Below, piece by piece: positions 24,263 through 32,896 of a stretch of 42,754 nt of DNA. Within the stretch, counting starts at the first letter, position 1. Every line of letters begins with the position of its first letter. The stretch covers positions 1 through 42,754 of the forward strand of contig JAKBTL010000009.1 of the NCBI GenBank assembly GCA_021844425.1, in the 5' to 3' direction. The position numbers and the translations under genes were made by a program. Under the pieces are notes generated by a model. The model worked only from the letters and a program-made list of their open reading frames with translations. It was not told the origin of the DNA and made no database searches. The DNA is from Actinomycetes bacterium (GTDB lineage: Bacteria > Actinomycetota > Acidimicrobiia > Acidimicrobiales > RAAP-2).

Positions 24263-25849
24263 GTGTGGACGACAGAGGCGGTGCGCCAGATCGTGAAGGA
24301 AGCCTGCGGGGTCTTCGGGGTGTACGCACCGGGAAGGCTCGTGTCGCACCTCACCTTCGATGGTCTCTACGCCCTCCAGCACCGCGGCCAGGAGTCCGCC
24401 GGGATGGCGGTGAGCGACGGCCGGACGATCACCGTCGTCAAGGACATGGGCCTCGTGACCCGAGTGTTCGACGAGCGGACCCTCTCCGGCCTGTCGGGGC
24501 ACCTCGCGATGGGCCACACGCGCTATTCGACGCACGGGTCCTCCGATTGGCACGCCGCCCAGCCCGTGTACCGGCCCGCAGGCGCCGCCGGGTTTGCCCT
24601 CGGGCACAACGGCAACCTGACGAACACCGCACAGCTCGTCGCGCGCTCGGGGATGCTGCCCGACATGGCGGCGACCGACAGCGAGGTGCTCGCGGAGCTC
24701 CTCTTCCGTGCGTTCCCCTCTCGAGGGTCCGGCTCCGCGGCGCGGGTGCCTTCCCTCGCGGGCGCCCTGCGTCAGGTGCTCGTCGATGTCGAGGGCGCCT
24801 TCTCCCTCGTGCTCGTCGACGCCGAGCGGCTCTACGGCGTCCGGGACCCCCACGGTTTCCGGCCGCTGTGCCTGGGCCGCATGGGCACGACGGAGCGCCC
24901 CGAGGGGTGGGTGCTCGCGTCCGAGTCGCCCGCGCTCGACGTCGTCGGCGCGACGTACGTCCGGGAGCTCGAGCCCGGCGAGCTCGTCACGATCGACGGG
25001 CCGGGCGACGACGGCTTGCGCAGCGAGCAGCTGTTCGACGCCGTGGCGCTCGACCCGCGCCTGTGCATCTTCGAGCTCGTCTACTTCTCCCGTCCAGACA
25101 GCCGGCTCTACGGGCGGGAGGTGCACGGCGCCCGCAGGCGCATGGGCGAGCTCCTCGCCGAGCAGGCACCCGCCGAAGCCGACCTGGTCATGGGCGTTCC
25201 CGACTCGGGCATCCCGGCCGCAGAGGGCTTCGCCCGGCGAAGCGGCATCCCCTACGGCCAGGGGCTCGTGAAGAACCGCTACATCGGACGGACCTTCATC
25301 GACCCAGAGCCCGACGCCCGCCGCGACGCGGTGCGCCGGAAGCTGAACCCGCTGCGCGAGAACATCGCGGGCAGGCGGCTCGTCGTGGTGGACGACTCGA
25401 TCGTGCGGGGGACCACGACGCGGGCGATCGTCCGGATGCTGCGGGACGCCGGGGCGTCCGAGGTGCACCTGCGCGTCTCGTCGCCGCCGTTCCGCTGGCC
25501 GTGCTTCTACGGCATCGACACCCCGCGGCGTGAGGAGCTGCTCGCGGCGGCGATGCCCCTGGAGGAGATCGAGCGCTACCTCGACGTGGACTCACTCGCG
25601 TACCTCGGGATCGAGGAGCTGAAGACGGCGATCGGCGCGGGGGATGCAGGGTGGTGCGACGCCTGCCTCACCGGCCGCTACCCCACGCCCGTGCCGGTCG
25701 ACCTCGCAGCCGGGCGTCTCGGCGCCGCCGTTCCGCCCGGCACGCCCGTCCCGTCCGACCCTCCCTGCACGTCCGACCCGTCCGGCACGCCCGGCACGCC
25801 CGTCCCGCAAGAGCAGCCGATGCTCCAGGGCGCGCTGTTCGGTGCGTGA
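24263..25849 (+). CDS. purF: Amidophosphoribosyltransferase (purine step 1)
   Basis: A 528-aa enzyme that commits PRPP and glutamine to purine synthesis. A short propeptide ends before the N-terminal nucleophile Cys in EACGVFGVY, as in the Bacillus class that is matured by cleavage. The glutaminase domain has YALQHRGQESAGMAV, GHTRYSTHG and LGHNGNLTNT. The PRPP loop is VVVDDSIVRGTTTRAIV. Cysteines that would hold a 4Fe-4S cluster are present in RLCIFELVY, WPCFYGID and GWCDACLTG. The last 45 residues are a Pro/Thr/Ser repeat tail. Start GTG 24263 is the best fit for the propeptide; an internal GTG is possible. purM and pyrE follow closely. Confidence 0.95.
   Translation: MWTTEAVRQIVKEACGVFGVYAPGRLVSHLTFDGLYALQHRGQESAGMAVSDGRTITVVKDMGLVTRVFDERTLSGLSGHLAMGHTRYSTHGSSDWHAAQPVYRPAGAAGFALGHNGNLTNTAQLVARSGMLPDMAATDSEVLAELLFRAFPSRGSGSAARVPSLAGALRQVLVDVEGAFSLVLVDAERLYGVRDPHGFRPLCLGRMGTTERPEGWVLASESPALDVVGATYVRELEPGELVTIDGPGDDGLRSEQLFDAVALDPRLCIFELVYFSRPDSRLYGREVHGARRRMGELLAEQAPAEADLVMGVPDSGIPAAEGFARRSGIPYGQGLVKNRYIGRTFIDPEPDARRDAVRRKLNPLRENIAGRRLVVVDDSIVRGTTTRAIVRMLRDAGASEVHLRVSSPPFRWPCFYGIDTPRREELLAAAMPLEEIERYLDVDSLAYLGIEELKTAIGAGDAGWCDACLTGRYPTPVPVDLAAGRLGAAVPPGTPVPSDPPCTSDPSGTPGTPVPQEQPMLQGALFGA
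25739..25807 (+). repeat. Imperfect Pro/Thr-coding repeat in the purF tail
   Basis: GGCACGCCCGTCCCG occurs at both ends of a run of related GTCCGACCC and GGCACGCCC units. It codes the GTPVPSDP/GTPGTPVP tail of PurF beyond the conserved end. Confidence 0.65.
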
Positions 25850-25859
25850 TCTCGCGCCC

Positions 25860-26921
25860 ATGACGCCTGGTCCGGGCGAACCCGCCGCGACGTACGCGGC
25901 CTCGGGCGTGGACCTCGATGCCGGCGACGAGGTGGTCAAGCGCATCGAGGATCTCGCCGCGTCCACCACGCGCGCCGGTGTGCTCGGAGGCATCGGTGCC
26001 TTCGCGGGGCTCTTCGCGCTGGACACCGCCAAGTACCCCCACCCCGTGCTCGTGTCGTCCACCGACGGCGTCGGGACGAAGATGCTCGTCGCCCAGGCCA
26101 CGGGCCGGTTCGGCACGATCGGCGTGGACCTCGTCGCGATGTGCGTCGACGACGTGGTGTGCGCAGGAGCCGAGCCGCTCTTCCTCCTCGACTACGTCGC
26201 GGTGGGCAAGGTCGACCCCGGGCGCGTCGAGGCGCTCGTCGCAGGCGTCGCCGAAGGGTGCCGTGCCGCGGGGTGCGCGCTCGTGGGCGGCGAGACCGCG
26301 GAGCATCCCGGCGCGATGGGCCCCGACGACGTCGACCTGGCGGGCTTCGTGGTCGGCGTGGTGGAGGCCGGTCACGAGCTCGGGTCCCACCGCGTGGCTC
26401 TCGGCGACCTCCTGGTGGGGCTTCCTTCGCCCGGGCTCCGGTCGAACGGCTACACGCTCGCCCGGCAGGTGCTGCTCGGGCGCGCCGGGCTCTCGCTCGA
26501 CGGGCCCGCGTGGCAGGGCGCGCCCCATTCCCTGGCGGACGAGCTGCTGCGCCCGTCGGTCATCTACAGCCCGGCGGTGCTCTCGGCGCTCAGCGCCTGC
26601 CCCACAGCGGTCCATGCGTGCGCGCACGTCACCGGCGGCGGCATTCCGGGGAACCTGGCACGCGTGCTGCCCGCAGGCGCCGACGCGCGGCTCGACCGCA
26701 GTGCCTGGCAGACCCCGCGCATCTTCTCGGAGATCTCGCGTCTCGGCGGCGTCGCCGAGGAGGAGATGGCGCGGGTCTTCAACCTCGGGCTCGGCATGGT
26801 CCTCGTGGTCGAGCCCGCAGAGGTGGACGCGGTGGTGGGCTCCCTGCGTGCCTTCCCCGACGCCTCTCTCGCCGCCGTCGTCGGCGAGATCGTCGCCGGA
26901 TCGGGCGTGGTGCAGCTGTGA
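25860..26921 (+). CDS. purM: AIR synthetase (phosphoribosylformylglycinamidine cyclo-ligase)
   Basis: A 353-aa enzyme closing the imidazole ring in step 5, using FGAM from PurSQL. The N-terminal TYAASGVDLDAGDEVVKRI, STDGVGTKMLVAQ, GVDLVAMCVDDVVCAGAEPL, LVGGETAEHPGAM, GLPSPGLRSNGYTLAR and HVTGGGIPGNLAR are family hallmarks. The start is open: ATG 25860 leaves a 10-base gap after purF, while GTG 25842 in the same frame would overlap it by eight bases. Its stop overlaps pyrE by GTGA, which links purine and pyrimidine enzymes on one transcript. Confidence 0.95.
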   Translation: MTPGPGEPAATYAASGVDLDAGDEVVKRIEDLAASTTRAGVLGGIGAFAGLFALDTAKYPHPVLVSSTDGVGTKMLVAQATGRFGTIGVDLVAMCVDDVVCAGAEPLFLLDYVAVGKVDPGRVEALVAGVAEGCRAAGCALVGGETAEHPGAMGPDDVDLAGFVVGVVEAGHELGSHRVALGDLLVGLPSPGLRSNGYTLARQVLLGRAGLSLDGPAWQGAPHSLADELLRPSVIYSPAVLSALSACPTAVHACAHVTGGGIPGNLARVLPAGADARLDRSAWQTPRIFSEISRLGGVAEEEMARVFNLGLGMVLVVEPAEVDAVVGSLRAFPDASLAAVVGEIVAGSGVVQL

Positions 26922-27505
26922 CCGAGGCGGGGCACCGTCTGCCGGCGCTGGGGACGCCGGCGCTCGAGCTGCTGCGCGAGCACCTGCTCGAGCACGCGGT
27001 GCGTCGTGGCGACTTCGTGCTCAAGTCGGGGAAACCGAGCAGCTGGTTCATCGACGCGAAGCAGACCGTCTGCCGGCCAGAGGCGATGCTCCTCGTCGCG
27101 GACGCTGTCCTCGACCTCGTCCCAGGCGACGCCACCGCGATCGGCGGCCTGACGATGGGCGCGGATCCCGTGGCCTTCGTGACTGCCGCGGTCGGCACCG
27201 TGCGCGGCCGCCCCCTCAAGATGTTCAGCGTTCGCAAGGAGGAGAAGGACCACGGCGCGGGCGGCCGGATCGCAGGCGCGCTCGACGCGGGAGACCGCGT
27301 CGTGGTCACCGAGGACGCCGTCACCCGCGGCACGTCGCTGCTCGAGGCCGCTCGAGCGGTGCGCGCGGCAGGTGCCGAGCCCGTCCTCCTCGTCGCGCTG
27401 GTGGACCGGGGCGGGACCGTGACCGCCATGGCGGCCGAGGAGGGGCTCCCGTTCCGCGCCGTGCTGACCGCACCTGACCTCGGCTTCCCCTTCGAAGGCG
27501 GCTGA
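26918..27505 (+). CDS. pyrE: Orotate phosphoribosyltransferase
   Basis: A 195-aa enzyme converting orotate and PRPP to OMP in pyrimidine synthesis. It shows LKSGKPSSWFIDAKQ near the N-terminus, VRKEEKDHGAGGRIAGAL (flexible loop with catalytic Lys), and the PRPP-binding VVVTEDAVTRGTSLLEAA. The length is in the usual 180-215 range. The start GTG 26918 overlaps the purM stop. No other pyr gene is near, so its place behind purF-purM joins two PRPP-consuming pathways. No attenuator or PyrR site was seen. Confidence 0.94.
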   Translation: MTEAGHRLPALGTPALELLREHLLEHAVRRGDFVLKSGKPSSWFIDAKQTVCRPEAMLLVADAVLDLVPGDATAIGGLTMGADPVAFVTAAVGTVRGRPLKMFSVRKEEKDHGAGGRIAGALDAGDRVVVTEDAVTRGTSLLEAARAVRAAGAEPVLLVALVDRGGTVTAMAAEEGLPFRAVLTAPDLGFPFEGG

Positions 27506-27585
27506 GCCGGCACGGCGCGCGACTGCCTGGGCCTGCCCCTCGACCTCGCGTGCTCGTGGGGCTCTGGAGGGAGCAAGATGTCGCC

Positions 27586-28392
27586 ATGGGACTCTTCCAG
27601 CGCGCGCACAACATCATCGAGGCCAAGGCCAACAAGGCTCTCGACCAGGCCGAGAACCCGTCGGAGATGCTCGACCTCTCCTACGAGAAGATGCTCGAGC
27701 AGCTCACCCAGGTCCGCCGTGCCCTCGTCGACATCGCGGCGTCGCGCAAGCGCATCGAGCTGCAGGAGACCCAGCTGCGACAGTCCATCGCCCATCTCCA
27801 GGACCAGGCGCAGGCCGCGGTCGCCCAAGGCCGCGACGACCTCGCGAAAGAGGCGCTCAGCCGCAAGGCTGCCGCGCAGCAGGAGATCGACCAGATGGAG
27901 CCGCAACACGAGCAGCTCACCGAGCAGGAGGAGAAGCTCGAGGAGACCCTGCAGCAGCTCCAGTCCAGGGTGAACGCGTTCCGCACCCAGAAGGAGACCC
28001 TGAAAGCCGAGTACACGGCGTCGAAGGCCGTGACCTCGGTGAACGAGGGCGCCGCCGGCATCTCCAAGTCCATCAGCGACTCGGGCGCCGCGTTGCAGCG
28101 GGCGCAGGACAAGATCGCGACCATGCAGTCGCGTGCCCAGGCGACGGACGAGCTGCTCGAGTCCGGGGTGCTCGAAGACGTCGGCGGAGGCACCGACGAC
28201 ATCCAGAAGGAGCTCGACGAGCTCAGCTCGAAGTCGAACGTGGACGGGGAGCTCGCCGCGCTCAAGGCACAGGTAGGCGCTGGCGGCGCCTCGGGCGCGG
28301 CCGGCGCGCTGGGGACCGGCGCGACCGCGTCGACCGGGTCGAACGGGTCGGCCGGGTCTTCCGAGCCGAGCTCGGCTGGGGACGGCGCCTGA
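27586..28392 (+). CDS. pspA: PspA/IM30 family membrane-stress protein
   Basis: A 268-aa protein of the PspA/Vipp1 family that oligomerises on the inner face of damaged membranes. MGLFQRAHNIIEAKANKALDQ at the N-terminus is the amphipathic membrane-binding helix. A long coiled coil follows (residues about 25-190, with YEKMLEQLTQVRRAL and QALSRKAAAQQEI-type repeats). A Gly/Ser/Ala-rich disordered tail of about 50 residues ends the protein. ATG 27586 was chosen over the frame's first start at 27550 because it gives the standard opening and has GGAGGGAG upstream. No pspC or clgR-like partner is adjacent. It converges with the ABC1 kinase gene. Confidence 0.9.
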   Translation: MGLFQRAHNIIEAKANKALDQAENPSEMLDLSYEKMLEQLTQVRRALVDIAASRKRIELQETQLRQSIAHLQDQAQAAVAQGRDDLAKEALSRKAAAQQEIDQMEPQHEQLTEQEEKLEETLQQLQSRVNAFRTQKETLKAEYTASKAVTSVNEGAAGISKSISDSGAALQRAQDKIATMQSRAQATDELLESGVLEDVGGGTDDIQKELDELSSKSNVDGELAALKAQVGAGGASGAAGALGTGATASTGSNGSAGSSEPSSAGDGA

Positions 28393-28421
28393 GCCCGGCT
28401 CAAGCCCTCGGCGCCGGGCTC
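28391..28421. terminator. Bidirectional hairpin between pspA and the ABC1 gene
   Basis: A 9-bp perfect stem, GAGCCCGGC (28391-28399) with GCCGGGCTC (28413-28421), loop 13 bases. It overlaps the last bases of both convergent stop codons, so it probably ends both transcripts. There is no T-run. Confidence 0.6.
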
Positions 28422-30177
28422 ATGGCTCGTCACGCTCCTCGGGCCGGTGCCGATGCTGCAGACGCTTGCGGATGAGGCGTCGGCGTGCCTGGATCTCCCG
28501 GTGCGTCAGGTGCTCCACCTCGTCGCTCAGCCCGAAGGCGCTGCGGATCCCGGCGAGCCCTACGTCCCCGAGGTCTGAGGGAGCCACGCCGAGATCGCGC
28601 GCGATGCGCGCTCCGTGGCGGGACTGGAGGTGCGTGAGGATCGTGACGATCTGGGCGAGGACGTCGACGTCGGGCGCCATGGTCGCCATCGAGTTGTCGA
28701 TGAACAGCATGTCCTTCACGAAGAGCATGAGGGCTTTGGGCATCCGAGCGCCGTAGCCGAGCAGCGCCTTCGTGATCTCGCGGATCTCGCGGGTGAGCTG
28801 CTCGGCGTCCATGGTGGTCGGGTCGACGACAGGCTGGTCCAGCCGGAGGTCGGCGATCACCCGGTCCACGTCCACGCCGTCAGGGAGAGCGCCGAGGTCG
28901 CGCATCGACTCGACCTGGGCCCTCACGTCGTTGGTCGCGGCGGACATCACCAGCCTGAGAAGGCCGCGCCGTCCCCGCTCGTCGAGCCGCCCGGTGATGC
29001 CGAAGTCGAGGAGCGCGACGCGCCCGTCGGGGCACACGAGGAGGTTGCCTGCGTGGAGGTCGCCGTGGAACACCCCGAAGAGCACCAAGCCCTCGAGGAA
29101 CGCGATCAGCGCCGCCATGAGCACCTGGGCGGTGTCGATCCCCGCCGCGCGCATCGTCGCGGCGTCCCCCCACGCGTAGCCGTGGAGCTGCTCCATGACC
29201 AGCACGCGGCGCGTGACGAGGCTCGGGTGCGGGCGGGGCACCACGAGCGCGCGCCTCGTGCCGGCAGGGGCCGTGCGGGCGAGCACGTGGGCGACGTCGA
29301 GCATGTTCTCCGCTTCGAGACGGAAGTCCAGCTCCTCGCCGATCGTCTCGGCGAAGAGGTCGATCAACGCGGGGGGATTGGCGAGCGCCGCGACCGGGAT
29401 GCGCCCGACGAGCATCGGCGCGACCCAGGCCATCACCTTCAGGTCTCGACGGACGGCTCGATCGATGCCTGGGCGCTGGACCTTGACCACGACCTCCTCG
29501 CCGGTCACGAGCCGGGCGGCGTGCGCCTGCGCGATCGACGCCGCGGCGATCGGCACCTCGTCGAAGGAGGAGAAGACCTGCTCGAGCGGGCGCCCCAGGT
29601 CGTCTTCGACCGTCCGCCGCACGGTGTCGAAGCTCTCGGCAGGGACCTGGTCTCGGCACAGCCGGAATTCGCCGACGAGCTCCTCGGGGAACACGCCCTC
29701 TCCGGCGGAGAGGATCTGGCCGAGCTTTATGTAGGTGGGTCCCAGGCGTTCGAACGCCACGCGCAGCCTGCGGGACAGTCCCCGGCGCGACCGGTCGCGG
29801 CCGCGCCGGCGGTCCGTGAGGTACCACATGGCGATCGCCGGCCCGAGCACGCTCGAGACCCGGGCGGCGGCCCCTGCGGGGGCCAGGAGGCGCGGCCGGG
29901 TGAGCGCCCGCGTCCGGGCGGTCGTCGCCGAACGGAGCTCGCGAAGCCCGTGGCGCCACTCGAGGTGCGCCTGGTCGACGATCCACGGCGGGTCGTCGGA
30001 GAACGAGCCCCACTCGAGGTCGGCGGGTCCCGGCTCGGCCGGCGACGGCTGGTGGTCAGGCTCGGCCAGCGACGACTGGTGGTCAGGCTCGGCCCGCGCC
30101 GTCTCTGCTCGCTCAGGCTCTGCCCGCGCCGTCGAGCGGGGGATCACGAGCTCGGCGGGGGTGCCGTCGTCGGTCAC
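28420..30177 (-). CDS. ABC1/UbiB-family atypical kinase (AarF-like)
   Basis: A 585-aa protein of the ABC1 (AarF/UbiB) family of atypical kinase-ATPases, usually tied to quinone or isoprenoid lipid metabolism. The family's KxGQ motif appears as YIKLGQILSAGEGVFPEEL, the Ala-rich loop as IAAASIAQAHAA, the ion-pair Lys in VVVKVQRPG, the catalytic HGDLHAGNLLV, and LLDFGITGRL. Two C-terminal hydrophobic helices common in membrane-bound members are not evident; DMLFIDNSMATMAP follows instead. The first 60 residues are a disordered stretch with repeated AEPDHQ units. Start GTG 30177. It follows the carbamoyltransferase gene by 17 bases on the same strand, so the two are probably co-transcribed. Confidence 0.88.
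   Translation of the reverse strand: MTDDGTPAELVIPRSTARAEPERAETARAEPDHQSSLAEPDHQPSPAEPGPADLEWGSFSDDPPWIVDQAHLEWRHGLRELRSATTARTRALTRPRLLAPAGAAARVSSVLGPAIAMWYLTDRRRGRDRSRRGLSRRLRVAFERLGPTYIKLGQILSAGEGVFPEELVGEFRLCRDQVPAESFDTVRRTVEDDLGRPLEQVFSSFDEVPIAAASIAQAHAARLVTGEEVVVKVQRPGIDRAVRRDLKVMAWVAPMLVGRIPVAALANPPALIDLFAETIGEELDFRLEAENMLDVAHVLARTAPAGTRRALVVPRPHPSLVTRRVLVMEQLHGYAWGDAATMRAAGIDTAQVLMAALIAFLEGLVLFGVFHGDLHAGNLLVCPDGRVALLDFGITGRLDERGRRGLLRLVMSAATNDVRAQVESMRDLGALPDGVDVDRVIADLRLDQPVVDPTTMDAEQLTREIREITKALLGYGARMPKALMLFVKDMLFIDNSMATMAPDVDVLAQIVTILTHLQSRHGARIARDLGVAPSDLGDVGLAGIRSAFGLSDEVEHLTHREIQARRRLIRKRLQHRHRPEERDEP
30029..30135. repeat. AEPDHQ-coding imperfect repeat in the ABC1 N-terminus
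   Basis: Two close copies of a unit of about 27 bases containing CTGGTGGTCAGGCTCGGCC, followed by shorter CTCAGGCTC-type pieces. On the minus strand they code AEPDHQ and ARAEPE repeats before the conserved ABC1 domain. Confidence 0.7.
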
Positions 30178-30194
30178 CCAGCCGACGATACGGG

Positions 30195-32024
30195 CTACCG
30201 GCCCTCCTCGGGGCGGCGCGCCCTGGTCGGCAGCGTTCCGGGGAGCCTCGTCGCGCGGTCCTGCGGCTCACGCGCCGGCTCCTCCATCGAGCGCGCGGCC
30301 GCCGGGGTCGTGGTGCGGACGGCGCCGAGGCGGGAGGCTCGTGCAGTCTCCGTCGGGATCTTCTCGGCGACGAGGCAGCCCATGACCACTGCGTCCATGC
30401 CGCTGCGAAGGTAGTCGTCGACGGCCTCCTCGGGACGGTGCACGATCGGCTCGCCTCGCAGGTTGAAGCTGGTGTTGAGCACCATCGGCACGCCGGTAAG
30501 ACGGTGGAGCTCGGTGAGGAGCCGGTGGAACTCGGGGTTGGGACCGGCCGTCACCGTCTGGAGCCGGGCGGACCCGTCGACGTGGGTGATGGCAGGGACC
30601 TGGTCGCGCCGGTCGTGTCGCACGGGTTGGACCAGAAGCATGAACGGGTTGGGGCGGTAGTCGTCGAAGTACTCCGCGCCGTGCTCGTGCAGGACGCTCG
30701 GAGCGAAGGGCCGGAACCACTCGCGTCGCTTCACCTGGTGGTTGACGATGTCGCGCATGTCCGGCCGGCGGGGGTCAGCGAGGATCGACCGCGCGCCGAG
30801 CGCCCGAGGCCCCACCTCCGCTCGACCCTGGAACCAGCCCACGACCTTTCCGCTGGCGATCAGCCGGGCTGCCTCGGACGCAGGGTCGCGCACGGTCCTG
30901 TGCACGACGCGTCGGCTCCGCAAGGCGCCCTCGAGCTGCGAGATGCTCCAGGAGGGGCCCAGGTACGCGTGCTCCATCGTCCACGAGCGTGGCTTGCCCA
31001 TCGTGTGGTGCCAGACCCAAAGGGCCGCTCCCAGCGCGTTGCCTGCGTCCGACGACGCCGGCTGGATGAAGATGTCCCGGAACCCGCACTCGACGAGCAG
31101 CCGCCGGTTCATCACGGAGTTCAGCGCGACACCGCCGGAGAGGCAGAGGTTGTCCGATCCGACGACCCGGCGAAGCTCGCTGCCGATGTGGAGCGCGCCA
31201 CGCTCGAGGACCTCTTGGACCGCCCTCGCGAGGTCCATGTCCCGTTCGGTCACCGGGGACTCGGGCACGCGCGGGCGACCGAAGCGCTCGACGAAGCGTC
31301 CCGAGACCGGCGGCCCCTCCCGGTGCCAGCCGAACCAGCGCAGGTCGATGGCGAACCGGCCGTTGCTGCGGAGCCTCAGCACGCCGCCAAGGTCCTCGAC
31401 GAAACGATCCGTCCCGTAGGGGGCGAGCCCCATCACCTTGCCTTCGTCCGCGTTGGCGTGGAAGCCGAGATGGGTGGTCACGGCGCTGTACAGCTCCCCG
31501 AGCGAGTGCGGATTGCGCACCTTGGCGATTGCCTCGAGGCGGTTGCCCTGCCCGACGCACAACGTCGTCGACAGGAAGTCGCCGCCTCGATCGATGGTGA
31601 GCACAGCGGCCTCGTCGAAGGGACTCGCGAAGAAGGCGCTGGCGGCATGGGCCTCGTGATGCCCGACGTGGTGGACCGGTCCCCGGTAGCGCCACAGCGC
31701 CCTTACGAGCTGGTCCCTCGCGAGCAGTCGGAGGTCCGTGTAGCTCTGTGCAGCCAGCCGCTTGGGCGCAAGGCGGACGGCCGCGTCGAGGGCGCCGCGA
31801 CCGAAGTCGACGAGCGGCCGATGGGCGATCGCGACCGCGTCGACGTCGTCGATGCGCATGCCTGCGTGGGCGAGGCACAGCTCGACCGCGTCTCGGGGGA
31901 ACCGCCGCGTGTGCCGATCGCGGTTCAGCCGCTCCTGCTCGACGAGCATGGCCACCTCGCCGTCGACCAGCAGGCAGGCGGCGGTGTCATGGCTGAAGCA
32001 GTTGAGGCCGAGGATGACGGTCAT
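30195..32024 (-). CDS. NodU/CmcH-type O-carbamoyltransferase
   Basis: A 609-aa enzyme that transfers a carbamoyl group from carbamoyl phosphate, via carbamoyl-adenylate, to a hydroxyl of a sugar or natural product. The N-terminal Kae1-like domain opens ILGLNCFSHDTAACLL and includes the metal-binding GHHEAHAASAFF, TIDRGGDFLSTT, DEGKVMGLAPYG and LCLSGGVALNSVMNRRLL. The C-terminal carbamoyltransferase domain shows WFQGRAEVGPRALGARSIL and VLNTSFNLRGEPIVHRPEEA. A 45-residue Arg/Pro-rich tail follows. ATG 32024 has GGGGAG nearby. No glycosyltransferase, polyketide or nodulation genes are near, so the acceptor is unknown. The only operon partner is the ABC1 kinase. Confidence 0.87.
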   Translation of the reverse strand: MTVILGLNCFSHDTAACLLVDGEVAMLVEQERLNRDRHTRRFPRDAVELCLAHAGMRIDDVDAVAIAHRPLVDFGRGALDAAVRLAPKRLAAQSYTDLRLLARDQLVRALWRYRGPVHHVGHHEAHAASAFFASPFDEAAVLTIDRGGDFLSTTLCVGQGNRLEAIAKVRNPHSLGELYSAVTTHLGFHANADEGKVMGLAPYGTDRFVEDLGGVLRLRSNGRFAIDLRWFGWHREGPPVSGRFVERFGRPRVPESPVTERDMDLARAVQEVLERGALHIGSELRRVVGSDNLCLSGGVALNSVMNRRLLVECGFRDIFIQPASSDAGNALGAALWVWHHTMGKPRSWTMEHAYLGPSWSISQLEGALRSRRVVHRTVRDPASEAARLIASGKVVGWFQGRAEVGPRALGARSILADPRRPDMRDIVNHQVKRREWFRPFAPSVLHEHGAEYFDDYRPNPFMLLVQPVRHDRRDQVPAITHVDGSARLQTVTAGPNPEFHRLLTELHRLTGVPMVLNTSFNLRGEPIVHRPEEAVDDYLRSGMDAVVMGCLVAEKIPTETARASRLGAVRTTTPAAARSMEEPAREPQDRATRLPGTLPTRARRPEEGR

Positions 32025-32232
32025 TGGCTCCCCGGCTCCTTGTCCTCGCCGGTCATGTCCCACCTCCACTGCGTGTGCTGCATGGAAGGTGCCCCCGAGG
32101 TGGTGACGAGAAACTCGTCCACGCAGTGCAAGTGTGCGACCGGCGGGTGGAGGGGGTGCCGGTAGTGTCGAGGGCCGATGCGGGTGCGGAGGCCGACCAC
32201 GGCGCTCATGCGGGCGTACGTCACCTGCTGAG

Positions 32233-32865
32233 GTGCGGTTCTCCGCCGAGCACCGGTTCAGCGCGTCGCAGGGCGAGGTCGCCGCGGTCCTCGCGGATCC
32301 GGACTTCTACCGCTCCCTCGAGCTGCCCGACCTCCGCCTTCTCGAGGTGCGGCATCTCCCCGCGGCCTCGATGTTCGGCAGCCGACGGGGTGGGGACGCG
32401 CCGCCGGAGACCGAGCCGGATACCGGGCCGGAGACCGGGCCGGAGACCGGGCCTGAGACCGAGCCGGAGACCGGGCCGGAGACCGAGCCGGAGACCGGGG
32501 TCCTACTGCGCTACGAGTTCACCGGGAGCCTCGATCCGGTGGCCCTCCGCCTGCTCGGAGGCACTCGGTTGACGTGGTCCCAGGAGGTGCACCTGCGAGA
32601 CGGGGAGGGCGGCTGGCTGACGTTCGCAGCGGAGTCCAGCCCGCGCCTTCTGCACGGCCGCGCGGACTTCGTCCTGCGTCCGGATCGTGCGCGAGCGGGC
32701 TCTCGCGCACGGGCGACGGTTCGGCGCCTCGACGGCGAGCTCACCGTCGCGATCCCTGTGGTCGGCAGGATGGCCGAGCGCCGGATCGTGTCGGGCGTGC
32801 TCGGGCGCCTCGACGTCGAGGCGGGCGCGGTGCGCCGGTGGCTCGAGGAGCGCGATCGGCGGTGA
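32233..32865 (+). CDS. DUF2505-like (START-fold) protein with PET repeat insert
   Basis: A 210-aa protein resembling the actinobacterial DUF2505 family, which shares the SRPBCC/START ligand-binding fold. The opening RFSAEHRFSASQGEVAAVLAD with DPDFYRSLEL, and the closing DGELTVAIPVVGRMAERRIV plus an amphipathic helix, support this. A run of about 31 residues of PETG/PETE is inserted between the first and second strand groups, coded by 12-base repeats at 32407-32499. The GTG start at 32233 lacks a clear ribosome binding site; a longer reading from 32134 would add an unconserved Gly/Arg stretch. No function is known. It is divergent from the carbamoyltransferase and converges with the ABC ATPase. 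Confidence 0.65.
   Translation: MRFSAEHRFSASQGEVAAVLADPDFYRSLELPDLRLLEVRHLPAASMFGSRRGGDAPPETEPDTGPETGPETGPETEPETGPETEPETGVLLRYEFTGSLDPVALRLLGGTRLTWSQEVHLRDGEGGWLTFAAESSPRLLHGRADFVLRPDRARAGSRARATVRRLDGELTVAIPVVGRMAERRIVSGVLGRLDVEAGAVRRWLEERDRR
32407..32499 (+). repeat. 12-bp in-frame tandem repeat, 7.75 copies
   Basis: Units of GAGACCGGGCCG or GAGACCGAGCCG (one GATACC, one CCT variant) run head to tail and code ET(G/E)P. This is the cleanest high-copy array in the window. Confidence 0.93.
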
Positions 32866-32896
32866 GGAGCCGCCCGGACCGGACGGCCCAGGGAGC

